A stretch of 7,282 bases of DNA from Chloroflexota bacterium (lineage in GTDB: Bacteria; Chloroflexota; Anaerolineae; Anaerolineales; Villigracilaceae): contig JAJYOO010000112.1 of NCBI GenBank assembly GCA_021796155.1, positions 1 through 7,282 on the forward strand, written 5' to 3'. Position 1 is the first letter of the stretch. The number at the start of each line of letters is the position of its first letter. Shown here one piece after another: positions 1 through 5,797 of the stretch. The position numbers and the translations under genes are program-made. Under the pieces are notes generated by a model. That model saw only the letters and a list, made by a program, of their open reading frames with translations, had not been told where the DNA came from and made no database searches.

Positions 1-699
1 AAGCGACTCGAATCTTTTGCCCAACTGATCGAATCAGAGCAAGTGGATTTGATCCTGCTTCAGGAATTGGCACGGACTCCATTCCTGAACGCGGACGAAT
101 GGTTGGCGGAACGTTTGCAGATGGCATACGTTTATTCACGCGCCAATGGCTCGGAGAAGATCGGGTTTGAAGAGGGGCTTGGGGTGTTCAGCCGTTTTCC
201 GCTCAAACGACTGCCTTTTATCCGCCAGATGGGGCGCAGGTGTAATCCCTTTTCGCGGAGGTTGGCATTGGGTGCGGAGATTGACACGCCCTGCGGAGTG
301 GTGCTGGCTTTTTCCGCACATCTCGGTTTGCTTCGCCGGGAGAACGCTCGTCAATTGCATGAGTTACATTTGTGGGTGGATCAAATCAGCGCGGGGCGAT
401 CTGCCATTATCGCCGGGGATTTCAATGCGCCGGAACATACCCGCCAAATAAAATCTATCCGTTCCTACTGGCAGGATACATTCCGTGAGATTCACCAACA
501 CGGCGATGCCGCAACGCATGAGATCCACTGGCCGTGGGGCGGCGTGATTCTGAGCCATCGCTTGGATTACATCTTCCTGCAACCCGGCCAGCCAGCCTGG
601 CAGGTGATTGACGTCAGCCACGTGGATGCACCCGAAGGCCCGCACTCGGATCATCGTGCCGTGCTGGCCCGCCTTTCACCGACTCATCTGGTTGCCTAA
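1..699 (+). CDS. Endonuclease/exonuclease/phosphatase family protein (5' truncated)
   Basis: The reading frame is open from the first base, so the start lies upstream; 232 residues are visible. A GTG at 43 sits inside the conserved DLILLQE motif and cannot be the true start. The Mg2+-dependent phosphodiesterase/nuclease fold (EEP, DNase I-like) is shown by its ordered motifs, numbered from the first visible codon: LLQE (19-22, metal-binding Glu22), GVFSR (61-65), SAHLG (105-109, usually N-x-H), GDFN (139-142, catalytic Asp), RLDYIF (187-192) and SDHRAV (216-221, catalytic Asp-His). The missing N-terminus should carry the first strand with its conserved Asn. Family members cleave phosphodiesters in nucleic acids, phospholipids or phosphoinositides, and sequence alone does not fix the substrate. 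No signal peptide can be judged because the start is absent. No companion gene is visible: 260 nt of non-coding DNA separate it from the next operon. Confidence 0.93.
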   Translation, partial: KRLESFAQLIESEQVDLILLQELARTPFLNADEWLAERLQMAYVYSRANGSEKIGFEEGLGVFSRFPLKRLPFIRQMGRRCNPFSRRLALGAEIDTPCGVVLAFSAHLGLLRRENARQLHELHLWVDQISAGRSAIIAGDFNAPEHTRQIKSIRSYWQDTFREIHQHGDAATHEIHWPWGGVILSHRLDYIFLQPGQPAWQVIDVSHVDAPEGPHSDHRAVLARLSPTHLVA

Positions 700-736
700 T
701 TCCCACCGAACTCGTTCTATATAGGGTGATCTTCAG

Positions 737-797
737 AATCATCTGAGATGACTTGCCAAATCATCTGAGACGATTTTTTAATTCATCTGAGATGATT
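737..797. repeat. Three 17-bp palindromes at exact 22-bp spacing (putative operator array)
   Basis: Three copies of a near-perfect palindrome, consensus AATCATCTGAGATGATT, lie at 737-753, 759-775 and 781-797. Each has 8-bp arms (AATCATCT/AGATGATT) around a central G. The starts are exactly 22 bp apart, about two helical turns, which puts all three on one DNA face. Each copy departs from consensus by one base (copy 1 ends ACT, copy 2 has GACGATT, copy 3 begins ATT). This is the pattern expected for cooperative binding of a dimeric transcription factor upstream of the flavin operon. No regulator is encoded in the window, so the binding protein is unknown. The 5-bp gaps are too short for CRISPR spacers. 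The T-run after copy 3 would also allow a weak terminator for the upstream gene. Confidence 0.75.
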
Positions 798-890
798 TTT
801 CAAGCCGCCTTCGTGTCCGACTCTCGCCGACTTATCGGGTCGCATAATTTTTCCCGAGTTAACGGCCATCATGACAAGCGGGAAGCACTC

Positions 891-919
891 TTTTCATCTC
901 CCTGTCATCTGGCTATGCT
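891..919 (+). promoter_or_regulatory. Candidate sigma70-type promoter for the flavin operon
   Basis: TTTTCA (891-896) and TATGCT (914-919) are separated by 17 bp and each match four of six consensus -35 and -10 bases. Transcription would begin near 926 and leave a leader of about 34 nt before the start codon at 960. Two TCATCT half-sites of the upstream palindrome lie here (894-899 and 905-910), 11 bp apart, overlapping the -35 and the spacer. The match is modest. A second weak candidate is TATATA at 718-723, whose start site would fall just before the palindrome array. Confidence 0.28.
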
Positions 920-959
920 ACCATTTTGCCAGCAATGCAGCCCAGCCAGAGGAAAACCT

Positions 960-1490
960 ATGTCGAGGAACAGATCAAATTACACATCTAGTTTTAGCCA
1001 AGGGATGAAGAAATTTTTCCTGTCAGCCTTTGTGGTGTTCGCGTTCGTCGCGTATGCCATCCATGAGCGGCTGACAAGTTCAAGCGGCGGACCAAGCTCC
1101 GCTTCAGCCGCACCCGGTTCGGGGTCGAGTCAAGACGCGTCGAGTTTGACCGGCAATTCGTCCGCACAACAGGCTCCCGCGTCCAGTTCGTTATCTTCGA
1201 GTTCCGTAGCGTATAAAGATGGAACGTACACCGGGCAATCCATTGATGTGAACTATGGATTGGTCGAAGTGCAGGCGACCGTCCAAAACGGAAAACTCTC
1301 CAGCGTTCAATTTCTGCAATATCCGAACGACCGCCGCACATCACAGCAAATCAATTCGATTGCGATGCCGTATCTCCAACAGGAAGCGATTCAGGCGCAG
1401 TCTGCCAATGTAGACATTATTTCAGGTGCTACACTGACCAGCGAAGGATTTCAGATGTCCCTGCAATCGGCGCTTACCACCGCTCATTGA
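960..1490 (+). CDS. Membrane-anchored FMN-binding domain protein, covalent flavinylation substrate
   Basis: This 176-residue protein is the likely electron-carrier subunit of the redox operon. I chose ATG 960 because AGAGG (948-952) lies 7 nt upstream and the frame further upstream runs through the palindrome array. Residues 1-18 are hydrophilic with Arg3, Arg5, Lys17 and Lys18. Residues 19-34 form one hydrophobic segment, giving a signal anchor with the C-terminus predicted outside. Residues 39-83 are a low-complexity Ser/Ala/Gly linker. Residues 84-176 form an FMN_bind domain (NqrC/RnfG C-terminal type) beginning YKDGTYTG. It ends with DIISGATLTS: Asp152 and SGAT (155-158) match the flavinylation motif DxxSGAT, so Thr158 is the expected acceptor for FMN attached by phosphodiester bond. 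The adjacent apbE supports this strongly. The protein is shorter than NqrC or RnfG, essentially one anchor, one tether and one flavin domain. Its stop overlaps the apbE start. Confidence 0.92.
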   Translation: MSRNRSNYTSSFSQGMKKFFLSAFVVFAFVAYAIHERLTSSSGGPSSASAAPGSGSSQDASSLTGNSSAQQAPASSSLSSSSVAYKDGTYTGQSIDVNYGLVEVQATVQNGKLSSVQFLQYPNDRRTSQQINSIAMPYLQQEAIQAQSANVDIISGATLTSEGFQMSLQSALTTAH

Positions 1491-2239
1491 TCGTGAAGCA
1501 GACGCGGATTTTGATGGGCATGCCTGTCACGTTGGAAGTCATGGATGCGGGGGCGAACGAATCGCTCCTCAATGAAGTGTTTGGATATTTTGAATATGTG
1601 GATGAAAAATTCAGCACTTATAAAGATGCATCTGAAATATCCCGCATCAATCGCGGTGAGTTGAAGTTTCAGGATGCCAGCGAAGATATGAAAATCATTT
1701 TCGACCTGGCCGAACAAACCCGCCGCGAGTCGAATGGTTATTTCGATATTCATCATAACGGCAGCATGGATCCATCGGGAATCGTCAAAGGCTGGGCGAT
1801 CTATAACGCCGCAGAAATTTTACGCAAAAAAGGTTTTGAGAATTTTTATGTGGATGCGGGCGGCGATATTCAGGCCAGCGGAAAAAACAGCCAGGGCGAG
1901 AAGTGGCGCGTCGGAATTCGTAACCCGTTCAACATGGATGAGATCGTCAAGATTCTTTCGGTAACGGATTGCGGCGTGGCGACATCCGGAACGTATGTGC
2001 GCGGGCAGCACATCTACAATCCGCTGGATGATGGACAGGACATCACCGACATTTTGAGTCTGACTGTTATCGGGCCGGACGTTTACGAAGCGGATCGTTT
2101 TGCGACCGCCGCGTTTGCAATGGGCCGCGCCGGAATTGACTTCATCGAGCTTTTGCCCGGCTTCGAAGGTTACATGATTGACAAAGATAAACAGGCAACT
2201 TACACCACTGGCTTTGCGAGGTATGTTCTGAATGCTTAG
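1487..2239 (+). CDS. apbE: FAD:protein FMN transferase (ApbE)
   Basis: ApbE moves the FMN half of FAD onto a Thr of a DxxSGAT motif in an acceptor, here most likely the preceding FMN-binding protein. The 250 residues cover the catalytic domain: DEKFSTYKDASEISRIN (39-55), SGIVKGWAI (97-105), DAGGDI (123-128), ATSGTY (165-170) and EADRFATAAFAMG (201-213). Asp203 and Thr207 sit where the family binds Mg2+. The longest start, TTG 1487, overlaps the upstream stop in TTGA and implies translational coupling; GTG 1493 is a close alternative, and neither has a clear Shine-Dalgarno. The protein lacks a signal peptide and lipobox, unlike the periplasmic or lipoprotein ApbE of many bacteria, so it looks cytoplasmic. 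That is odd given the predicted external position of its substrate domain. Its last codons overlap the next start by 8 nt. Confidence 0.94.
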   Translation: MIVKQTRILMGMPVTLEVMDAGANESLLNEVFGYFEYVDEKFSTYKDASEISRINRGELKFQDASEDMKIIFDLAEQTRRESNGYFDIHHNGSMDPSGIVKGWAIYNAAEILRKKGFENFYVDAGGDIQASGKNSQGEKWRVGIRNPFNMDEIVKILSVTDCGVATSGTYVRGQHIYNPLDDGQDITDILSLTVIGPDVYEADRFATAAFAMGRAGIDFIELLPGFEGYMIDKDKQATYTTGFARYVLNA

Positions 2240-3752
2240 AACCATTGATAACCTGCTCAACCGCGTCACGATGTACAGGCTGGTTCTGTATTATTTGATT
2301 TTTCTTATTGCTGTCGCGTTTTTATTGAGCGTTGCGAATGTATTTTCGTTTGACCCGTTCGCGTTCCTGTTGACGATTGCATTTCTGCTGATCGTCTCGG
2401 CGATTGCGAACCGCGTCTTTTCCCGGACTTTTAGCGTGCCGGCCAACGTGGAGTCAGTCTACATCACGGCTTTGATCCTCGCGCTCATCATCACGCCGCT
2501 TCATTCATTCAGCGATTTGTGGTTTTTGTTCTGGGCCGCGGTTCTGGCGATGGCATCCAAATATATCATTGCGGTCAAGGGGAAACATTTATTTAATCCC
2601 GCGGCGTTCGCCGTTGCGCTGACATATTTCTTCATCAACCAGTCGGCGAGCTGGTGGGTGGGTTCGGGACCGATGCTGTTCTTTGTCCTTGCGGGCGGCT
2701 TGCTGGTTGTCCGCAAACTTGGCCGCTTCGACATGGTGCTTAGCTTTTTGATTGCCGGACTCGCGACGATCCTGGTTTCCAGTTTGTTCACCGGAAATAA
2801 TGTCATCTCTGCGACTCAGCAGTTGATCCTTTATTCGCCGTTGTTCTTCTTTGCTTTTATCATCCTGACCGAACCGCTGACGACTCCACCAACGCGCAAA
2901 TTGCGAATTTACTACGGCGCACTGGTCGGCTTTCTGTTCACACCACAATTTCATATCGCGGGATTGTATATTACACCTGAACTTTCCATCCTGCTTGGAA
3001 ATGTCTTCTCTTACATCGTCAGCCCCAAAGGAAAATTGATTCTCCGGCTCAAGGAAAGGAACCGCATCGCTCCCGATACGTACGAATTTGTCTTTCCCGC
3101 GCCGCGTCGATTTGCCTTCGCGCCCGGTCAATACATGGAATGGACTCTCGCTCATCCCGACACCGATGATCGCGGCAACCGTCGCTATTTCACGATTGCA
3201 TCCTCGCCGACCGAACACAACCTGCGATTGGGAGTCAAGTTTTACCAAAAGTCCAGCACATTCAAGAAAGCTTTGCTGGAGATGGATAAAAATACGGAAA
3301 TTGTCGCTTCCCAACTGGCTGGCGATTTTGTCTTGCCGGATGATCCTGAACAGAAAGTTGTTCTCGTTGCGGGCGGCATTGGTATCACACCGTTCCGAAG
3401 TATGATTAAGTATTTACTGGATAACCGCCAGCGCAGGCCAGTCACAGTTTTCTACACAGCCACGACTATCAATGATTTTGTTTTCAAAGATGTGTTCGAC
3501 CGCGCCCAGCATGAATTGGGAATCAAAACAATTTATACGGTCACTGACAATCATAACCTGCCATCTTCGTGGACAGGCAAGGTTGGACGCATCAACCCGG
3601 AGATGATCCGTTCGGTCGTCCCGGACTATCGTAGTTGCCTGTTCTATGTTTCAGGTTCGCGTGGAATGGTCGATTCGATGAAAGATACATTGCGTCGGCT
3701 TGGCGTGGCGAGTCATCAAGTCAAGACGGATTATTTTGCCGGGCTTGCGTGA
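2232..3752 (+). CDS. NqrB/RnfD-like membrane domain fused to FNR-type FAD/NAD(P)H reductase
   Basis: This 506-residue protein should carry electrons from NAD(P)H into or across the membrane. ATG 2232 follows GCGAGG (2216-2221) and overlaps the end of apbE by 8 nt. Residues 1-262 hold about eight or nine hydrophobic segments and two RnfD/NqrB hallmarks: GKHLFNPAAF (117-126) and TEPLTTPPTRKLRIYYG (213-229, compare DPVTSP...G in RnfD). Residues 266-506 form a ferredoxin-NADP-reductase module: FAD-binding RRYFTIASSP (317-326, R-x-Y-T type), nucleotide-binding GGIGITP (381-387), YVSGSRGM (472-479) in place of the usual CGP, and a C-terminal DYFAGL. No [2Fe-2S] cysteine cluster is present, unlike NqrF. 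No SGATxT/S motif occurs in the membrane half, so it is probably not covalently flavinylated as RnfD and NqrB are. The membrane part is shorter than NqrB. The exact donor, acceptor and any ion coupling cannot be read from the sequence. Confidence 0.9.
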   Translation: MLRTIDNLLNRVTMYRLVLYYLIFLIAVAFLLSVANVFSFDPFAFLLTIAFLLIVSAIANRVFSRTFSVPANVESVYITALILALIITPLHSFSDLWFLFWAAVLAMASKYIIAVKGKHLFNPAAFAVALTYFFINQSASWWVGSGPMLFFVLAGGLLVVRKLGRFDMVLSFLIAGLATILVSSLFTGNNVISATQQLILYSPLFFFAFIILTEPLTTPPTRKLRIYYGALVGFLFTPQFHIAGLYITPELSILLGNVFSYIVSPKGKLILRLKERNRIAPDTYEFVFPAPRRFAFAPGQYMEWTLAHPDTDDRGNRRYFTIASSPTEHNLRLGVKFYQKSSTFKKALLEMDKNTEIVASQLAGDFVLPDDPEQKVVLVAGGIGITPFRSMIKYLLDNRQRRPVTVFYTATTINDFVFKDVFDRAQHELGIKTIYTVTDNHNLPSSWTGKVGRINPEMIRSVVPDYRSCLFYVSGSRGMVDSMKDTLRRLGVASHQVKTDYFAGLA

Positions 3753-3765
3753 GTTGTTTACATTA

Positions 3766-3853
3766 TGTCATTCTGAGCGACTGAAAGGAGCGAAGAATCT
3801 CGTTCTTTATACAAAGCTGGAGATTCTTCGTCGCTTCGCTTCTCAGAATGACA
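3766..3853. repeat. Dispersed-type inverted repeat, about 88 bp
   Basis: The outer arms TGTCATTCTGAG (3766-3777) and CTCAGAATGACA (3842-3853) are exact reverse complements. Inner arms continue the stem: AGCGAAGAATCTC on the left (3789-3801) against GAGATTCTTCG on the right (3820-3830), with small internal differences and a loop near 3802-3819. Sequences of this TGTCATTCTGAGCG...GAAGAATCTC type are known to me as dispersed intergenic repeats in several bacterial phyla. They often yield spurious proteins containing ILRSEATKNLQ-like strings, and one such frame runs on the minus strand here. The transcript could fold into a long hairpin that protects or ends the redox-operon mRNA. It could instead be a non-autonomous mobile element. 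It encodes no protein. Confidence 0.75.
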
Positions 3854-3885
3854 CACAAATTTGAATATAGGCAGTAAAAATATGT

Positions 3886-3924
3886 AATCAAAAGCGGACA
3901 CGACATCATGTCCACTTTTTGATT
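3886..3924 (-). terminator. Intrinsic terminator of the MFS gene, possibly bidirectional
   Basis: AATCAAAAGCGGACA (3886-3900) pairs with TGTCCACTTTTTGATT (3909-3924) around an 8-nt loop. Read on the minus strand the core GTGGACA/TGTCCGC closes with a G-U wobble and is followed by CTTTTGATT and more T-rich sequence, the order expected for a Rho-independent terminator 14 nt after the MFS stop codon. On the plus strand the same pair is a C-A mismatch, but the T5 run after it could still help end the redox operon transcript. Confidence 0.65.
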
Positions 3925-3937
3925 TGATTCTACCGAG

Positions 3938-5572
3938 CTAATGCCCGCCGGGCATCGGCGTTTGCGTGGAACCGCGTCCGCCCCATTTGCCGGGCCAGCC
4001 GGGAAGAAATGCCGCCATGATGAGCGCGGCAATCGACGCGTAGAAGGTTAGCCCATAAGCCGCGTCAAAACCTTGCATTGTTTGGTCGCAAACGAGTTGC
4101 AGGCCGGCAAGGATTTTTGCCTTCGCAGCCTGTGCGGCCTGCGCTGGTAAAGATGCCAATGATGCGGATGTTCCCGGCGGCAGATTCTCTTGTGCTGCGA
4201 CTCCGGGCGTCTCACAAACACCGAATGGCGTGGTCACTGCAACCAATGAGTTCTGCATCTGATCCGCCTGTGCTTTGACATTCGGTGTGTAATAACTGAC
4301 CAAAATGGTTGCAAGTGCTGCAACCGCCACTGCTTGAACGACAAAGCGCGTACTGTTCAGCAGGGAGGAACCGCGCGGTAGCACGTCAAGATGGATGCTG
4401 CTCAACGCAGCGACGTACGAAGTTTGAAGTGTCAGCCCAACGGCCAGCCCGCGCAGGGCTAACAGGAAAACGATATAAGGAACTGGCGTCGTGCCGCGAA
4501 TTTCCGCTAATTGCCAGGTGTTGATACAAAGGATGATAAAGCCGGTCACCATGATGGTGCGCGGACCGATCTTGTCGTAAAGCCGCCCTGCAAGTGGCGT
4601 TGCAATTGCGGATGTGGCTGCCACGCCAAGCAAAATGAGTCCAGCATCGAGAGCGGTACGTCCGCGGAAGGTTTGCAAATAGATTGGCATCAGGAATTCC
4701 GCGCCAAATAACGCGACGGTTGCAATGTAACCGACAATAGACGCGTTGAGAAAAGTTGGATTGGAAAAGAGTCGTAGATTCATCATCGGTTCTTTTGCGG
4801 AATAAAGTTCGATCAACGTATGGACGATCAGAACCACGAAGCCGAGAGCCAGCGCGAGCAATGTGAATGTTCCGCCCCAGCCAAAGTTTTCCGCGATGGA
4901 CGCGGCATATAACACTGCGCCAAAACCGATGATGGCTGTGATCAATCCCAGCGGATCAAACAACGGCCGCTGACCAGTCCGATAATCGGGCAAAAAGCGC
5001 GAGCCAAGGAACACGCCGATGATTCCAATCGGAACGTTGACGAAGAAAATAGCGCGCCATAAACCGACGTCCACGAGCCAGCCGCCGAGAATTGGTCCGA
5101 GCGCAGGGGCAACTACAAGCGCAATTCCAAAGATACCGAGTGCCGTTCCTTGTTCCTTTGGCGGAAAAGCGCGATAGAGTTGGGCCGGGCCAAGCGGTTG
5201 GGCGATCCCGCCGCCGAATCCCTGCAGGGCACGCGCGGCAATCAAAAGTCCAAGTGTGGGAGCGAGGCCGCAAAGGAATGATCCGAGGGCAAACAATCCC
5301 AATCCCAAAAGATAAATTCGCTTGATCCCAAAGCGATCCGCAAGATAACCAGATACCGGTGTGGTGACTCCGAGCGCGAGAACATAAATGCTGATGACCC
5401 ATTGCGCGTCGGCGAGGCTGGCCCCGAACTCAAGGCGCAACGTCGGGAACGCAATATTGACGATGGTCGAATCGAGGATGACCATGAAAATGCCAAACAT
5501 CACCGAGATGAGCACTTTCCATTTTTGTTCTAACCCGCCCCGTGTTTCTACCGTTGTGCTTTCAACCTCCAT
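3938..5572 (-). CDS. DHA2-family MFS multidrug exporter (14-TM, EmrB/QacA type)
   Basis: This 544-residue proton-antiport drug exporter is predicted in the cytoplasmic membrane. The first 20 residues are hydrophilic, and 14 hydrophobic segments follow. Diagnostic motifs: LDSTIVNIAFP (33-43, motif D1), GYLADRFGIKR (75-85, motif A in the loop after TM2) and GIFGIALVVAPALGPILGGWL (146-166, motif C, typical of exporters). I chose ATG 5572 because AGGAG lies upstream (12-nt spacing, rather long) and the alignable sequence begins soon after. An upstream in-frame start at 5650 would add 26 basic residues with no family support. The last external loop (about 431-505) is long, rich in Ala/Gln/Pro, and contains two Cys (453, 495) that could form a disulfide. 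No EmrA-like partner or regulator is next to it, and the substrate cannot be inferred. It stands divergent to the serpin gene. Confidence 0.93.
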   Translation of the reverse strand: MEVESTTVETRGGLEQKWKVLISVMFGIFMVILDSTIVNIAFPTLRLEFGASLADAQWVISIYVLALGVTTPVSGYLADRFGIKRIYLLGLGLFALGSFLCGLAPTLGLLIAARALQGFGGGIAQPLGPAQLYRAFPPKEQGTALGIFGIALVVAPALGPILGGWLVDVGLWRAIFFVNVPIGIIGVFLGSRFLPDYRTGQRPLFDPLGLITAIIGFGAVLYAASIAENFGWGGTFTLLALALGFVVLIVHTLIELYSAKEPMMNLRLFSNPTFLNASIVGYIATVALFGAEFLMPIYLQTFRGRTALDAGLILLGVAATSAIATPLAGRLYDKIGPRTIMVTGFIILCINTWQLAEIRGTTPVPYIVFLLALRGLAVGLTLQTSYVAALSSIHLDVLPRGSSLLNSTRFVVQAVAVAALATILVSYYTPNVKAQADQMQNSLVAVTTPFGVCETPGVAAQENLPPGTSASLASLPAQAAQAAKAKILAGLQLVCDQTMQGFDAAYGLTFYASIAALIMAAFLPGWPGKWGGRGSTQTPMPGGH

Positions 5573-5631
5573 GACTTGATTACTCTCCTGTTGATTTATG
5601 TTACGGAATAAAGTTCTATATTTCCCGAAAA

Positions 5632-5652
5632 GATTGCGAGCGAGGCGCAATC
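5632..5652. promoter_or_regulatory. Inverted repeat in the divergent MFS/serpin intergenic region
   Basis: GATTGCG (5632-5638) and CGCAATC (5646-5652) are exact reverse complements separated by AGCGAGG. A second pair, CCGAAAA (5625-5631) and TTTTCGG (5668-5674), flanks it asymmetrically. The repeat lies 60 nt upstream of the MFS start and about 146 nt upstream of the serpin, where an operator for a TetR- or MarR-like repressor of the exporter would be plausible. No matching -35/-10 pair is convincing on either strand in 5573-5797. The rest of that stretch shows nothing recognisable. Confidence 0.35.
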
Positions 5653-5797
5653 ATACAGATGTCGAAGTTTTCGGTCAAGTGGGTTAAAGACCACCTCGAC
5701 CAGCGTTTTCTTTCGATGTTTCAGAATACTTTTCGCCCCCAATTGAGGAAACAAAGCTGCTCAAATTTTCGTCCTGTAAATAACAAAAGGAGTCCCG

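Noticed and set aside
737..797. CRISPR-like array.
   Set aside because: The repeats are 17 bp with only 5-bp gaps and no cas gene is present; the pattern fits operators.
753..959. Longer N-terminal extension of the FMN-binding protein from TTG 753.
   Set aside because: It would translate through the palindrome array and lacks a ribosome binding site. ATG 960 has AGAGG at good spacing and gives a sensible signal anchor.
2422..2460. Possible flavinylation sites in the membrane domain of the fusion protein (also ISATQQ at residues 192-197).
   Set aside because: No Ser/Thr-Gly-Ala-Thr-x-Thr/Ser string occurs anywhere in residues 1-262; ISATQQ lacks the Gly.
2589..3314. A 241-codon open frame on the minus strand.
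   Set aside because: It lies wholly antisense to the NqrB/RnfD-FNR fusion, which has clear domains, and its own translation has no recognisable motif.
3763..4032. Minus-strand frame containing ILRSEATKNLQ.
   Set aside because: It is a translation of the inverted repeat and overlaps the MFS 3' end; such strings are well-known artefacts of this repeat type.
5573..5650. Upstream start for the MFS exporter.
   Set aside because: The added 26 residues are basic and unlike the family, the inverted repeat begins inside this stretch, and a Shine-Dalgarno (AGGAG) precedes ATG 5572.
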